The position numbers and the translations under genes were made by a program. Shown here one piece after another: positions 32,027 through 45,221 of a stretch of 64,000 nt of DNA. Origin of the DNA: Primula veris (taxonomy: Eukaryota; Streptophyta; Magnoliopsida; Ericales; Primulaceae); NCBI GenBank assembly GCA_963682055.1, contig OY821744.1, forward strand, positions 1,555,001-1,619,000. Reading direction: 5' to 3'. The notes beneath the pieces were generated by a model. It ran no database searches and had not been told where the DNA came from. It saw only the letters and a list, made by a program, of their open reading frames with translations. Every line of letters begins with the position of its first letter. Position 1 is the stretch's first letter.

Positions 32027-32331
32027 GAGGCTGAATTTTTATACTACATTTTTTCTGAAAAAACGCAAAAACCATACATTTTTTCTACGAACCGTACATT
32101 TTTTCTACGGTTTGGGCTGAATTGCAATTTTTACGAAATGCAGGGACTGAAATGTAAATTCTGTAAACTTAGGCAAACCGTAGCCTGAAGTTTACATAAA
32201 TTACATTTCAGTCCCTGTATTTCGTAAAAATTGCAATTCAGCCCAAACCGTAGAAAAATTATACGGTTCGTAGAAAAAATGTACGGTTTTTACGTTTTTT
32301 CAGAAAAAATGCAGTATAAAAATCCAATCTA
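32027..32331. mobile_element. 305-base foldback MITE with perfect 9-base target duplication
   Basis: Flanked by TTTATGTTA at 32018-32026 and 32332-32340. Almost the whole element is a palindrome: the left arm ATTTTTATACTACATTTTTT and the right arm, reverse-complemented, ATTTTTATACTGCATTTTTT, continue matching for about 130 bases (through CTACGGTTTGGGCTGAATTG and CAGGGACTGAAATGTAA), with a short unpaired centre near 32165-32195. The 9-base duplication points to Mutator-type transposition. It lies 125 bases upstream of the PPR start codon, so it is inside that gene's promoter or leader. Confidence 0.9.
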
Positions 32332-32455
32332 TTTATGTTAATACAAAACTCATTTTCCTAAACTGTATAATTTAAACCCAAGTAAACAATATTACTCCCG
32401 CCAGTTTCTTGTTTAATATAAAACTCATTTTCCTTCTTTTTTTAAAAAAAAATAA

Positions 32456-35360
32456 ATGATTCCTAGAAACAAGAGATTCTTCATAGACCTAATCTCAAAA
32501 TCCAAAACATTTTCACAAATAAACCAAACCCATGCACAAATCATCAAAAACAGCCTCGGAAACGACGTAATTATCGCCACAAAACTCACTCAATCTCTTT
32601 CCTCACTCAACCAAATCCCACAAACCACTTTAGTTTTCACTAATTTCAAAAACCCAGATCTTTTTTTATCTAATTCCATCATAAAAACCCTCTCAAAATC
32701 CTCAAATCCCCTTAAAGCCTTGCTTTTTTACCTAAACTTGATCAAAACAAAAACCCTAAACCCTAACAACTTCACATTCGCTTTTCTCGTATCGTTGGGT
32801 TCGCATTTGCCCGAAAGACTCGGTCTTTTGGTGCATAACCATGTTATCGTTAGTGGGTATGGGTCCGATTTGTTTATCGGGTCCGCGTTAGTGGATCTTT
32901 ATTTTGATTTTTCTAAGGTTAATAATGCACGTAAGGTGTTCGATGGAATACCCAACAAGGACACCGTTATGTGGAACACGATGGTATCGGGGTTTGTGAA
33001 GAACGGTTTTTTCGAAGAAGGTTTGAGGGTTTTTCGAGATATGGTCTCGAGCGGGGTTTGTTTGGATGCCACGTCGTTGGCAGCTGTGGTTCCGGTGGCA
33101 GCCGAATTACAGGACTTGAAAATGGGGACTTTGATTCAGGGCTTGGCGGTGAAGGTCGGTTTTCATGGCCAGAGTTATTTTATTACAGGTTCGGTCTCTT
33201 ACGTACAGGGTTTTTAGCAATTTTATAGCTGGTATTGTTGTGTGTTTTTCGTTTAGTACCTTACATTGTAAGTTTATTCAATTAATACTCTGGATTCGTA
33301 TTTGTTTGTTTTTTTAAATAAACTTTTCCATCCAAGAATGGATGGAAAACATCCGTATTAAGGTGGTTCTCCATTCAAAATTAGTTGGCAAAATTCAAAT
33401 ATAAAAATAAGAAAATTGATCATAGAAGGTAGTAACAAGAAAAACACATTGATGCGGGGTAGAAAAACCCAATTTACCTTAAATTTGTCGCTTCATGTAT
33501 TTTTCTAGTTTGCCATTTCTTGTATCTATAAGCCAAGTGTATATCTATATCATAAATGATAAGTAAATGTACTTTACAGCATCTAGAATTTGTTTCATTT
33601 TATATAATGTAGTATACGATGACAATCTTTGTGCTGTTGTTGGCGAAGGCTGGATTGATAGCAGATATATCATTAGTTGGGATGTACTTTGAGTACAGTA
33701 TTTATTTTATAGGACTTATGAACTTTTGGTAATTCACAAACGTTTTATTACAGGTTTGGTTTCCTTGTATTCGAAATGTGAGGATATATTAACTGCAAAA
33801 TCTCTGTTTGGGTCGATTGTGTACCCTGACTTGGTGTCTTATAATGCTATGCTTTCGGGGTTTTCTTGTAACGGGGATACAGATTCTTCGGTTAAGTTGT
33901 TTAAGGAGCTGCTTGTTAACGGGGAGAGAGTGAATTCGAGCACCGTTGTAGGGCTAATTCCTGTTTTTCACCCCTTTGGTCATCTTGATATAACGTATTC
34001 AATTCATTGCTTTTGTTTAAAATCTGGCATTATTTCAAATCCTTCGGTATCGACTGCTTTGTTAACTGTTTATAGTCGAACGTCAGAAATTGAATACGCG
34101 AGGCAACTTTTTGATGATTCTCCGAAAAAGACTTTAGCTTCTTGGAATGCTATGATCTCGGGGTACGCTCAAAATGGGCAAACAGAAAATGCAATCGCTC
34201 TTTTCCGTAAAATGCAGGGTTTGCAAATTCTTCCCAATCCCGTCACAATAACCAGTATTTTATCGGCGTGTGCGCAACTTGGCGCTCTAAGTCTGGGGAA
34301 ATGGGTCCATGATTTGGTAAATAAAGAGGGGTTTGATACAAACTTATACGTGTCTACTGCTCTGATTGACATGTACGCAAAATGCGGAAGTATAAATGAA
34401 GCACGGAAATTATTTGATACGATAGAAAATAAAAATGTTGTGACATGGAATGCGATGGTTTCTGGTTACGGACTTCATGGTTATGGACATGAGGCGTTAA
34501 AATTATTTGAGGACATGGTTTCTTTAGGAATCTCACCAACTGGGGTTACTTTTCTTTCCGTTTTGTATGCCTGCAGTCATGCGGGGTTAGTGAGAGAAGG
34601 AGAAGAGGTTTTCCATTCGATGGTTAGTGAACATGGGCTAGTTCCTTTACCTGAGCATTATGCTTGTGTAGTTGATCTTCTTGGTCGATCTGGTAATGTA
34701 AAAAAGGCTCTCGAATTTATTAAAAATATGCCAGTTGAGGCAGGTCCTCAAGTCTGGGGTGCGTTATTAGGTGCTTGTATGATACATAAGGACACAAAAA
34801 TTGCAAAATTAGCTTCTGACAAGTTATTCGAATTGGACCCAGAAAGTGTCGGATATTATGTACTGATGTCTAATATATACACAGCCGGTCGTAACTACTT
34901 TCAGGCAGCTTCAATACGGCAAGTGGTGAAAAAAAGAAGCTTGTCTAAAACTCCAGGTTGTACTCTAATTGAGATTAACGAGACCCCATATATGTTTACC
35001 TCTAATGACCAATCTCACCCTCGATCGCCAGAAATTTACTCGAAGCTGGAGTGGTTAATGAAAGAGATGAGAGAGAATGGGTTTCAATCAGAGACAACGA
35101 CAGCATTACATGATGTGGAAGAGGAAGAGAAAGAAATGACGGTCACCGTTCATAGCGAGAAATTAGCTATTGCCTTTGGGCTTATAGCTTCTGATCCGGG
35201 GACAGAGATTAAGATTATTAAGAACCTTAGGGTGTGTTTAGATTGCCATAATTTTACAAAATTTGTGTCAAAAATTACTGAGAGAGAAATTGTGGTGAGG
35301 GATGCTAATAGGTTCCATCATTTTGAAGATGGAGTGTGTTCTTGTCGAGATTACTGGTGA
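32456..35360 (+). CDS. MEF29: DYW-class pentatricopeptide repeat (PPR) RNA-editing factor, two exons
   Basis: Exon 1 is 32456-33188 and exon 2 is 33754-35360; together they encode 779 residues. Exon 1 ends ...FIT plus one base (ACAG|GT donor) and exon 2 restores GLVSLYSKCEDI. Tandem PPR motifs run from about residue 60 to 640 (VMWNTMVSGFVKNGFFEEGL, ASWNAMISGYAQNGQTENAI, VTWNAMVSGYGLHGYGHEAL), followed by E/E+ motifs and a full DYW domain with HSEKLAIAFGLI, CLDCHNFTKF and the terminal CSCRDYW. The HxE and CxxC residues are those of the DYW cytidine deaminase. It closely resembles the Arabidopsis protein I recall as At4g30700 (MEF29/DYW9), so mitochondrial C-to-U editing is likely. Such genes are normally intronless; the intron here is odd. 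CESA7 follows, converging. Confidence 0.88.
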
Positions 35361-35424
35361 TTCTCAAGCTGGTTTTCAAAACAACAGGTATTGTTTTAGA
35401 CATTGATACTGCGCATTAACTGTA

Positions 35425-35580
35425 GGTTTGTTTGGCTGTAGCTTGTAACCAAGTAAGCTGGATTTCTTAGGTTGAGAAAAATCTTGGGACAGCCTAAAGC
35501 TTTTTTTAAGTCAAAATACGTTTAAATACAGTCTAGCTTGTAAGAAAAAAAAAGTAGAGCCGAGCTTAGAAGCTGCAACA
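35425..35580. mobile_element. hAT-like MITE, diverged copy
   Basis: The left end GGTTTGTTTGGCTGTAGCTT and the reverse-complemented right end TTGTTTTGTTGCAGCTTCTA are similar, with AGCTT-rich subterminal sequence. It belongs to a family with the copies at 45490-45695 and 47235-47443. No target duplication was identified. Confidence 0.5.
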
Positions 35581-36059
35581 AAACAAAGATCTTGTATTCA
35601 TTAACATGTGATCTCAAGATGAATATGTTCTGAAACCATTTCACAATCATCTAATGAGTTCAAGTTACTAAATAAGTTTGTTAACGAAGTGTATACAAAA
35701 ATAGTGGAAGTCGGTTGAAATCATATCAATCCCTTTTTAAAAGATTTTTGTTTACCTATATTGCCATACGATGATATGGATCCATGGAGTAATAATAAGT
35801 AATACTGATTTACTCTACGAAACAGGGGTTCTTGATAACAAGAAATATCATGATTTCAATCCCTTCTGTATAAGTATATAATAACTCTTCATCTTTCATT
35901 TACTTGTAAAAGACAAAACTTCTCTTTGGTTTTTATTCTTTTTACTACAACTCCATTTTTCTAACAGACATGCTTTAGTCTTTTAACAAAAAAACATTAA
36001 ACAAAATTTTACAAGCACTTATCTTGAGATTCCGATACGCAAACATAACAAAAAGAAAT
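35581..36059. other. Short intergenic DNA between converging PPR and CESA7 genes
   Basis: No gene is seen; it should contain the 3' UTRs of both genes. Confidence 0.6.
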
Positions 36060-39000
36060 TTAGCAATTAATGCCACATCGCTTGACATCAGGGCCCTTCG
36101 TCTTCATCACGAAGGGATCAATACGAACCCAAAGCAGAGAGAAAACAGAAGCCAAAAGCACAGACCATATGACAACTATAGTCGGTGTCCTGTTTTGTTT
36201 CCCCATAAGGCCTTTTAGGAATGGATAAAGATGAACAATCACCCAAAATGCAAAAAAGAGCTTTCCAAACAAAGGTCCCCACGATTGATACCCATTATTT
36301 ATAGCATCAGATATTCCAGCAACAACCCCAACGAGGTTAATAATTAAAATCGTAGTTGGAGGTATAAGTAGAGTTGTCCATTTAAAAGCGTATAGCTCTC
36401 CAAAATCTTCATCATCGTTTGCTTTTGATGTGACAGTGAAATTTGTATCGATACCTGCTAAAACCTTGAGAAGACCTTGTATAACTGCAAATAGATGTGC
36501 AGAAACTCCACCAATGACCCAAAACTGCTCGTTTCTCCACCATTCCTCTATGCTTACTCCACTCCACCTCAGCTCAAGAATGCCCGTGGTGAAAATTGAG
36601 ATGAACAATGCAATGAAAAAGAGACTCGCAAAGGTACTTATCTGGAATTATAAGTAAAAAATTATTTAGTTTCATATATACGGCACATGTTTTCTTGGGT
36701 TAATTATAGTAAACAAATCACAATATTTTAATTTGTAAATGAGCATACAAGTATAGCATTTAGATTTAGTACACAAACATTGCATCTTCGATGATTTCAC
36801 TACACATAGTGTACCAAATGGAAAGAAGATCATAGGTTGGGTGCTGGTAGTTAGTGCAAAAAGTTTGAACATTACTCTATGGTTTTCAATGTTATGTATA
36901 CTATTTCTATAACCTCTTTCCAATGTAGTTCTTAACTATATTTATTTCTATTTTAGTCCCACCACAAGTCTTCTTGGTATTAAAGGATATAGAGGCTTAT
37001 TAACGGCCCAAATTACTTTCGGTTTTGTTACAATAATAATGATCAATTACAACCTCTTTCTATTAGGTATAACAGGATCATGTTATATTGTATATAGCTT
37101 TTCCCACCTATTTAAGTCATTAGTTTAGTACTATTAATAAGCAGTTTGCAAATTGCAATAGACTGGATGTATCAAGAAAATTGTATTACTTTTGAACTTG
37201 ATCTCTTTAGAGAAAGGTTTCATAGATCAGCCTTCTTGGGTCAAACCTTTTATCTTTCGTTTTCATTTTTACCCCTACAATTCCATCCTATTAACATTTC
37301 AATCCATATTTTGTTTAAATTAGTCTAACATATAGTGTTTGGTAACACATAACACATTAGTCCTTATTTACCTCTGGCATAATGAACTTGTCGGTGAGCA
37401 AGCAAATAGCAGGGAGAGTACAATATGCAAGTAGAGGTATCGAAGTGAACGGATACACAGTTGTGTTTATATACGCCAAACGCTCGAGCCATCTAAGATT
37501 TCCTCCTTTATGGCCATACCAAATTGGGCTATGGCGACTGAAGAAAATCTCAACCGAACCCAAAGCCCAACGAAGCACCTGATTTAACCGATCAGAGAGA
37601 TTTATAGGAGCTGATCCTTTAAAAGCTGCCCTATGTGGCATGCAATATATTGACCTCCAACCACGACAATGCATTTTGAACCCTGTTAGAATATCTTCTG
37701 TAATAGAACCATATATCCAACCCAACTGCACAATGGAAAAATTTTAAAGTATGAAAACCTTCGAATAGTTGGTGAATTGGTTGCACTTGTTTTAAGTGTT
37801 CTTTCTGTTTTGTTAGCTCACAGATCCGTATTTCTGTTTTGTTCACCAACCTACGCCGACTTTACATCTCAACAATTTAGTAGTTTTTCTGGACCATATT
37901 GAAATAAAGAAAAGACTTCTATTAGATTGGGTTATTACCAATTATTGTAGTATGTTTGCTGTAAAAGATCGAAGTCTGATGATACGTTACTGTACAACAC
38001 TATAACTAACCCTCTTTGTTGGGTGTTGGTTTAGTTGATTTTAGTCATATTTAATAAAAATATCATGAATTTGAGGATTTTCTTTTATATTACCTCCGCT
38101 CCCCATTCGGTTTTATCTTCATAACCACAACTAATTACATGTATTGCTTCTTTTAATAGGGTGGCTGGGCTCGAGGAAGGAGGGACTCCGCCTTCAATCA
38201 TCAAGGTAGATGTAACAAAAATCGCTGATTGTCCAAATTTCTTTTCGAAATTCATTTGTGACATCAATAGCTCCTTGTCATTCTCAAAACCTAACAATAA
38301 CACAACATTATTACTTATTGGTCTCCCATAAATTTTGGTTCACTAAGTGAAACTATTAATTTTAAAACTTTAAGTACCTTGAATATTTTCATCAGGACCG
38401 TGTTTGGATGTTGGAAGCTTTTTTCGGCGTCCAAAACATGGGCAACAATCACAGCTAACCATTTTCGGGCGTTTTGGACCTTTTGGTGGCTCATAACCAT
38501 ATAACGCTTGTCTTCTAAACACACACCCTGTGCCCACATAAGCTGGACCTTGGATCCCATCTAGACCTTTCATATTAATCTGATCTCCCAAAGGAACTTA
38601 GATTTTAGTAAACTAATAAAATTTGTACAATTTTGTGTAATAATATATCTTTAGTGCTTTCATGCAGGAACTTACATCGAAGAATACTGTGTTTCTATTA
38701 GCGTATCTATCGCTCCTATCAATTCCGTCGAATCTTTGAGGGAACTGCACATAGCATACCTTTTTACCCACTTGCGGATCCATTAAAAAGCACATAGCTT
38801 CTCTTACTGCTTTGCTGTTGTTTATGTAATGATCACAGTCCAAGTTCAACATGAACGGTGCATTCGTCAGAACCGCAGAGACACGAACCTGCAAGTACAA
38901 ATAGCAAAGTGAATATCACACTATGCATTTTAGATGTTTTTTATTTCAGGAAAATCTCTCTTTTGTGCATCAAGCTATTAATAACTTTTAACAATTAATC

Positions 39001-42000
39001 CCTATGAAAATAACTTTCACACTTTAGACCCCAATCTACACAAAATCGAACAAGTTTCAACCCAATACTCAATCACACTGATGCTGCAATCAAGAAAATT
39101 TGGATAATTTTTACACCCGTGTTAAAATTTAAATGGTTAATCACTTATGAATTTTATAGTCTACTGTAGTGATTGTGGGAGTTTGTGTAATGGTGAATTT
39201 CAAGTGATTTGTGTACATTGATTGTTTGAATTCGTATAAACCGATGAGCAAGTTTTGGAGTTTAGTTGTATACTCTACTAAAAGAATGATATTTATTTAA
39301 CTTTTGTGAGAAGTTTTTTTTTTATCATTACCAAGGCATTCATTGCACCGGCTTTTTTGTGATGTTGAAAACTCGGCCTTTTCTCACGAGATACGTATAC
39401 GAGACGTGGGAGCTCATTTCCTTCAACATCAAGTCCTCCACTATGACCTAGAAAAACTTGAATCATACCCGGATGATCCTTTGTATTATTACCGGGCCAT
39501 GGTGTCCCATCTTGCATAATCCACCCTTCTGGAGGAACCTTTGTTGCTTTTGCCACAAGCGCATTTACCCTAACTTTGAATTCTTCATATTCTCTCTGTC
39601 AAACAAAATGAGTCGATATTTAACTAACATGGATATATAAGAGAAATCAATTCATCAAGTGTTATGTGCATAGTGTTTATAGCTTTTAAGATCCAGATAT
39701 CGATCTCCTCACCATATGATAAATAAAATTTGGGCAATTAACAAAAACATACTCTACCCCTATTATATTACCAAAAACATACCCTCAAAAGCTAAATTAC
39801 CAAAAACATACCTATATATAGTTATTATTTTTCTAATTCTAATCAAACCATAATCTAACCTATCTCTCTAACCGCAACTCTATCTCTCTAATCGCACATT
39901 TCTCTCTAACACACGATAATCGCAACTCTTTCTAACACATTCTAATCTCCCATCTCTCTCTAAAAATGACTAAAAACTCACAAAATATTCATATGTTAAT
40001 TATAAAATGGCATACCCTAATTTTAAAATGTCATACCCTAAATGTTCTGAATCACAATCAAAAATCTAAAAAAGAGTTCATACCCTGATTTTAAAACTTC
40101 ATACCCTAATTTCAGCCGTAGGTATGTTTTTGATAGTTAAAGTTGTAAGGGTATGTTTTTGATAATTTAGTTTCAAAAGTAATATGTTTTGATAATTTAT
40201 CCATAAAATTTTGATGTAAGATATCTGTTATCCCTGATGTACATAAAAAAAATATCATCATGGGGGTAGTATGTCCAAGAAGCTAACCATATTTCTATAA
40301 GAATTTTTTGTTTCTTTCTCTAGAAGAATTTTTTTTCTGCTCTCCTAGCAAAACTATTGCTTCATTGGTTTTGATGGACATCTATTAATTTATCGGTTCA
40401 GTTATACAGACCTTCATGGCCCTTCTCTCCTTGACAAAAGTCGGTTGGACTTTATCCTTGAGATAATCCATTTTTAACGAGAAATACATCTCTGGAGCTC
40501 GTGGCTCTATTGAGAATTTCTTGCAAAAGGGTACCCATTTTCTAGCAAATTCCGCTGTTTCAGATAGTGCTTCAAATGTAAGCATCGAAGCACCATCATC
40601 AGAAATATAGCAAGAGATCTTATCGACTGGATAATCAACGGCCAGGATTGATAGGATCGTATTTGCTGTGACGAGAGGTGGTTCTTTCATAGGATCCACT
40701 GTACTCACAAATATATCAGCTGGGGCAAGCATATTTGGTTCCCCTTCCCTCTCATACCTGCATTTCAAGTCAAATTTATTAATCTGTTATACATTCGATG
40801 AATTCTAAATTAGGTTTCTGCAAGAATTAGTATGAGAACTTGTCCTTATGAATAATTATTCAATTTTTTTTCTGGCAGGTACCTGAGAGAAAGACGGTCA
40901 AGATAAGTCTCACGGTCGATAGGATACCATTTGGGGAATTGATCGAGGATCCATGAGATTGCAAACCATATCTCACATATCACAGAAGTGAGCCACAGCC
41001 CAAGAGCATCGTGTACGGGATTTAATATCCTATAACGGAGAAAAAACGCTAAAACGACAAGTCGTGTCACTATCACCATCCGATAAGGGTTGATTTTGCT
41101 GGATGCAATTGGTACTTTTCTTGATAGTGGTTGTCTTGCCTCATCTACCCTGCAGTTTAATATATGTTCATGACAGAAATTATAATTTTAAACCAAAAAT
41201 TTCAAATCGTAGCGATAGAAAAAAGTTTTTCTAGCGAGTAGTGACTTAGAGTTATCTAGGTGAATGTGTGTTGGGTTTGACAAGGTTATCAAAAGAAAAG
41301 CCGCCCATAATTTTTAAAAGCAAGTATAAAGCTTTTATCAAGTTAAAGTTTGATTCTGTAATTTTAGAGATTGGTTTTACATATACCGATATACGTGATC
41401 TTTTAGATATTTTCTCTTTTTGGTAAATCAATCAATTAAAAAACGTAAAAGATTGGCATTTGTTTTTCTTGCAATACACTCGGTGTTTACTTTTGATAAT
41501 TGTGTGGCTCTTAGTAATTTTTATAAAACTGTGATGGATTGTTTAACTATAATAATACGCATACATGCCGATGTCATGATCAGCCGAGTCATCCGCTTCT
41601 TGCCCAAGACTGCCTTGATGAAATTTCCATTCTTCCATCCGATCTTTCCATCCACCCTCTTTATTTTCATCCCATCTTGTGCTACCTATGTTGTATGTCA
41701 GAATATATTAGAATATGACAAAACCTCGTACAAGAAAGATATTGCTATTCAGAAGAAAAAATAAATAAATTTTGGCAGTCAAATTAAAGAAATGTAAGTT
41801 CATGTCTCTGTAAGTAATTGATATGTAGAGCTAAAAATACCAGTCTCTGAGGCTGCATAAGGATGCACACGCTTATGTAGCGAAGAAGATAACATATAAT
41901 CTCCATGAGCAGGGCTTGATATCGGAAATTCACCACTAACCTACTCCCAAGCAAAAAAAACCATGGCTTAGTACACACTACACACGCATATATTCATATG

Positions 42001-43753
42001 ACACACACACAACAAAAAGACACTTTTTGCTTACGGGGCAGGATCGACCACCAGCTATAACATTTGGATAATGGGCATTTTCATCATCCTCTAGGCCTCT
42101 TCCATAGCTCATCTTACCATGAAGCATTGCTTCTACAATATGTTTGTTCTTGTTTTGTTCATCATCGACATTGAATTCATATTCAATATCATCCACATCT
42201 TCTTCGTCCTCATCTCCTTCCACTCTCGGGCTCCCTTCATTTTTCAAGAAAGGTGTCATGTTTCTTTTTGTTATAATAAGCTGGTTTAAGTTTCCATTTG
42301 TGTTGCCTTGAGTTAATTACAGTTTTTTACATTATTATCGTATGAACTGATTTCTGTTTCGTACATCAATAAATGTTACATTTCTCAACTATGTTAGTAC
42401 CCTAGTTACTAAAATCGGAAAAAAAGACATCGGTTAGGATACTAAAAAGTCAGGAAAACAAAAAAGGTGTCATTCTTCTTTTGGTGTATTTATATCATTT
42501 ACATTGTTCATTTGTTCCATCATAATTTTCCTATTTTAGTCTTCTTCTATATCAGCCCCAACGTATGGTTTTAGTATTATGTTGTGTACTGAAATCATCA
42601 AGATATGTTACTGCACTATTTGCCAAATTTTGTAGGTTGTTACAGTAACAGAAATCTTGAGATACGTCTGTGTAGAAAACTGAAGTTACCCCTTTTCTTT
42701 TATCATAACTAGCTGGTTTGTAAGTTTTCTGTAAGGTCTGTTTTTTAATAATTATTTTTACCTTTCAGACGTTTGTATCTGGTCTTGCACTGAGGGCACA
42801 ATTGGGTCCCTTCTCGTCTCTCGTACTCATAGCATGGCCTACACGCTGGAAAGCCACATTCGTCGCAAGCCACAAACAAGTCACCATCGACTGTGAGGCC
42901 AATTTCGTCATTACATATTTCGCAAACTTGGCCGCTCAAATCCTTCAGTGGCTTGTGCTACATAGACATAACGTGAAACCACAATTAAGATTTAATCATT
43001 TATTCTTGGTTTTCTTTAAATCTTGTGTATGGGAGTGTTTTTGGACTTGAACACAAGTCTGGCTCAGGTTTTACTGTCAGTTTATTCCCAAAAGTCTCAT
43101 TTCAGAAAAAAGGATTTTAAAAAAAAAAAAAAAATCACAGTTGAGTTTACAAACAAGTGGGATTTTGCCTTTTGTGAACATGTTACAAATGATTTGGCTA
43201 CGCCGAAGAACTTATCTTGAAATAAATTGCAACATACTCAGATCGAAATGATGATACTATTCCTATATCATGTTAAGTATAAGTACATGTGTATGTATAT
43301 ATAAATATTTTTTCATATACTTTAATGTACCCTTTGTACCTCTTTCTGGCTATGAATGACAACAAGCTCGTTAGATTACGTGAATTAAATTTGGCACTTT
43401 TTCTTTTTCGTCTGTACTTGTTTTCTGAACCCAGAAAACTTTCCTCGATTTAGCTATTAGTTTAAGTAGATTCGAATAACATGCAGTCGTGCAGTTAAAA
43501 ATATGGCTTTTACTTTTTTGGCATCATCCTGCCAAATAAATTTGCTACCGAAACTGTCTTCTGAAACCAAGCTTTGAGAAATTTACTTGGACAATAACTT
43601 GAAAATTGAGCGATACTATATACATGTAATGTTCGTGTTTGCGCGAATCTGTGTTTGTAAACATATGCATATCCATACCTCTTCGTGGCCATGGATGACA
43701 ACAAGCTCGTTACGGTTATGTGAACCTGCAACCAGTCCAGCATTGGCTTCCAT
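36060..43753 (-). CDS. CESA7: Cellulose synthase catalytic subunit, secondary-wall CESA7 type, 13 exons
   Basis: The exons I derive, from the start at 43753: 43679-43753, 42762-42957, 42035-42234, 41841-41940, 41565-41685, 40883-41149, 40412-40757, 39332-39595, 38676-38888, 38378-38579, 38094-38290, 37372-37725, 36060-36641. All junctions are GT..AG and in phase: 1038 residues. The N-terminus [20 protein letters not shown] is the CESA7 (IRX3) signature. Exon 2 has the RING-like zinc finger ([25 protein letters not shown]). Two membrane helices are in exon 6, and six more in exons 12-13. Catalytic motifs are SDDGAS (exon 7), NLDCDHY (exon 9), SITEDILTG and NQVLRW (exon 12). It ends KRCGINC. 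It makes beta-1,4-glucan at the plasma membrane with CESA4 and CESA8 in xylem and fibres. Intron 7 holds a MITE. No lesions are seen. Confidence 0.95.
39733..40202. mobile_element. 470-base Mutator-like MITE inside CESA7 intron 7
   Basis: Perfect 9-base target duplication ATAAAATTT at 39724-39732 and 40203-40211. The left end GGGCAATTAACAAAAACATA pairs with the reverse-complemented right end GGATAAATTATCAAAACATA. Each arm holds about three copies of ATTACCAAAAACATACC, and ATACCCTAATTTT pieces recur near the centre. It has no coding capacity. Confidence 0.88.
41261..41335. repeat. Dispersed repeat in CESA7 intron 5
   Basis: It shares GTTATCAAAAGAAAA, then CCGCCCATAATTTTTAAAAG and CAAGTATAAA with 50564-50608, in the same orientation. 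It is probably a piece of an older transposon. Confidence 0.7.
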
Positions 43754-45221
43754 AGTGGTAGTGAATAGAACTTAGGTTGTGGTGTTGTCTTGAGTTTGAG
43801 GGTTCTTTTAAATGGGTGAATATGAAGGTGACAGAATATTAGTATGTAAAGAAAATGTCACCTAATCTGTCCACATATTGTATGGTAGTGTTAGTTGCAA
43901 AGTCCCCATTGCCTTGAAGTTAAGCTTCTTCAATTCAACTACTATGCACAGATCACCATGTGTAGTTAGCTTTTATTTTGTGATCATACTATCAGATCGG
44001 TTCTAAAAGTGATTAGTAAAATAAAACACAATTATTTCTTGCGGAATGGCGACTTTTTGGGGCTCATCAAGCATCCTTCACTGCCACCCCGTTGATGCAT
44101 ATTAAGTGAAAACTCTGCTAGTTAATTATGTTTTTCATGAATAGCATACTTCACTCATCGTCAAAATAAAATCCTTAGAAATGATTCGACTGCGGAAATT
44201 TAATGTCTGCTATGGTGTCGTTCGCGAATGTTAGATACTTGGATCATCATTTCTATAAAGCAATAGCAATCAACCGTATATTCAATCCTAGCTAATGTGC
44301 ATCTTAAAAATCCATAATACGTTTAGCGTAACAAAACCTATTATTTACCCTGAATTTTAGCAAATACAAACGATTAAAACCTTTTAGACAGGCAAATGAA
44401 TTGAATAAATAAAAAATGGTTTGGTTGGTGCTTATGCCAGATTGCCAGGTATAGCTTTCAGGTAAAGGTAAAGAAAAACTACATTTAATAGAATGCTTGA
44501 GATGCAAGAACCTTTAAACCTAAAACAGATGGAGACTTTTGTTAGGCCAGAAAGTTGGCACTTCTACATCACCCATACATATCTTTCACTTCATGTATAC
44601 GCGCCATTTCGTATACGTCTGTTTGGCATTTAAGTAAAAAGCTGTTTTTTAGGCTAAAGAAATTAACAAAAGTTCAAGCATGGCCTATATCTGTAAGTGT
44701 TCTAAAAAGGAGAGTCTAGGCAGAAATTAGGCGGATCCTAGGAGATAAGGGGACCCTAGACGACTAGTAAATTAGGTGGGATTAAGCGACTAGACAGTAA
44801 TTAAGCGAAATTAGGCAGGATTAGGCACTAGGCAACCTATTTCTCCCTAGAATCCGCCTTGCGCCTTTTACAACTGTAACAGACAAAAGTTGCCAAAGCA
44901 AAAAAGACAAGCAAAACATTATTTCAAGATTACTGTCCAATATCAAAGCATAACACAGATTGAGACGCTTTATTGAACTCGGAAATTACCTGAGTACACC
45001 ACAATAAGTATTAAGTTATTTTTTCTACTTCAGTATCCGAAATTGAGCAATCAGATCGACAAACGTAGAACCATTGCCATTAACTCAAGAATACACCCGT
45101 ACAAGTTATACAACGCTAATGCTATACAAGATTGTCAAATTTTCTGGTTTAAAGAAACTACAAACTTCGTCTATACATGCAATCATCAACCCCCATAAAT
45201 CCATCAAAATGTAATACGCCT
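43754..45221. other. CESA7 promoter side and IF3 3' side, with a repeat fragment
   Basis: The first part should hold the CESA7 leader and promoter; CATTTAAAAGAA near 43810 on the minus strand is a weak TATA candidate. At 44700-44870 there is a fragment rich in TTAGGC/ATTAAGCGAAATTAGGC that resembles the end of the 265-base direct repeats. No gene is seen. Confidence 0.45.
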
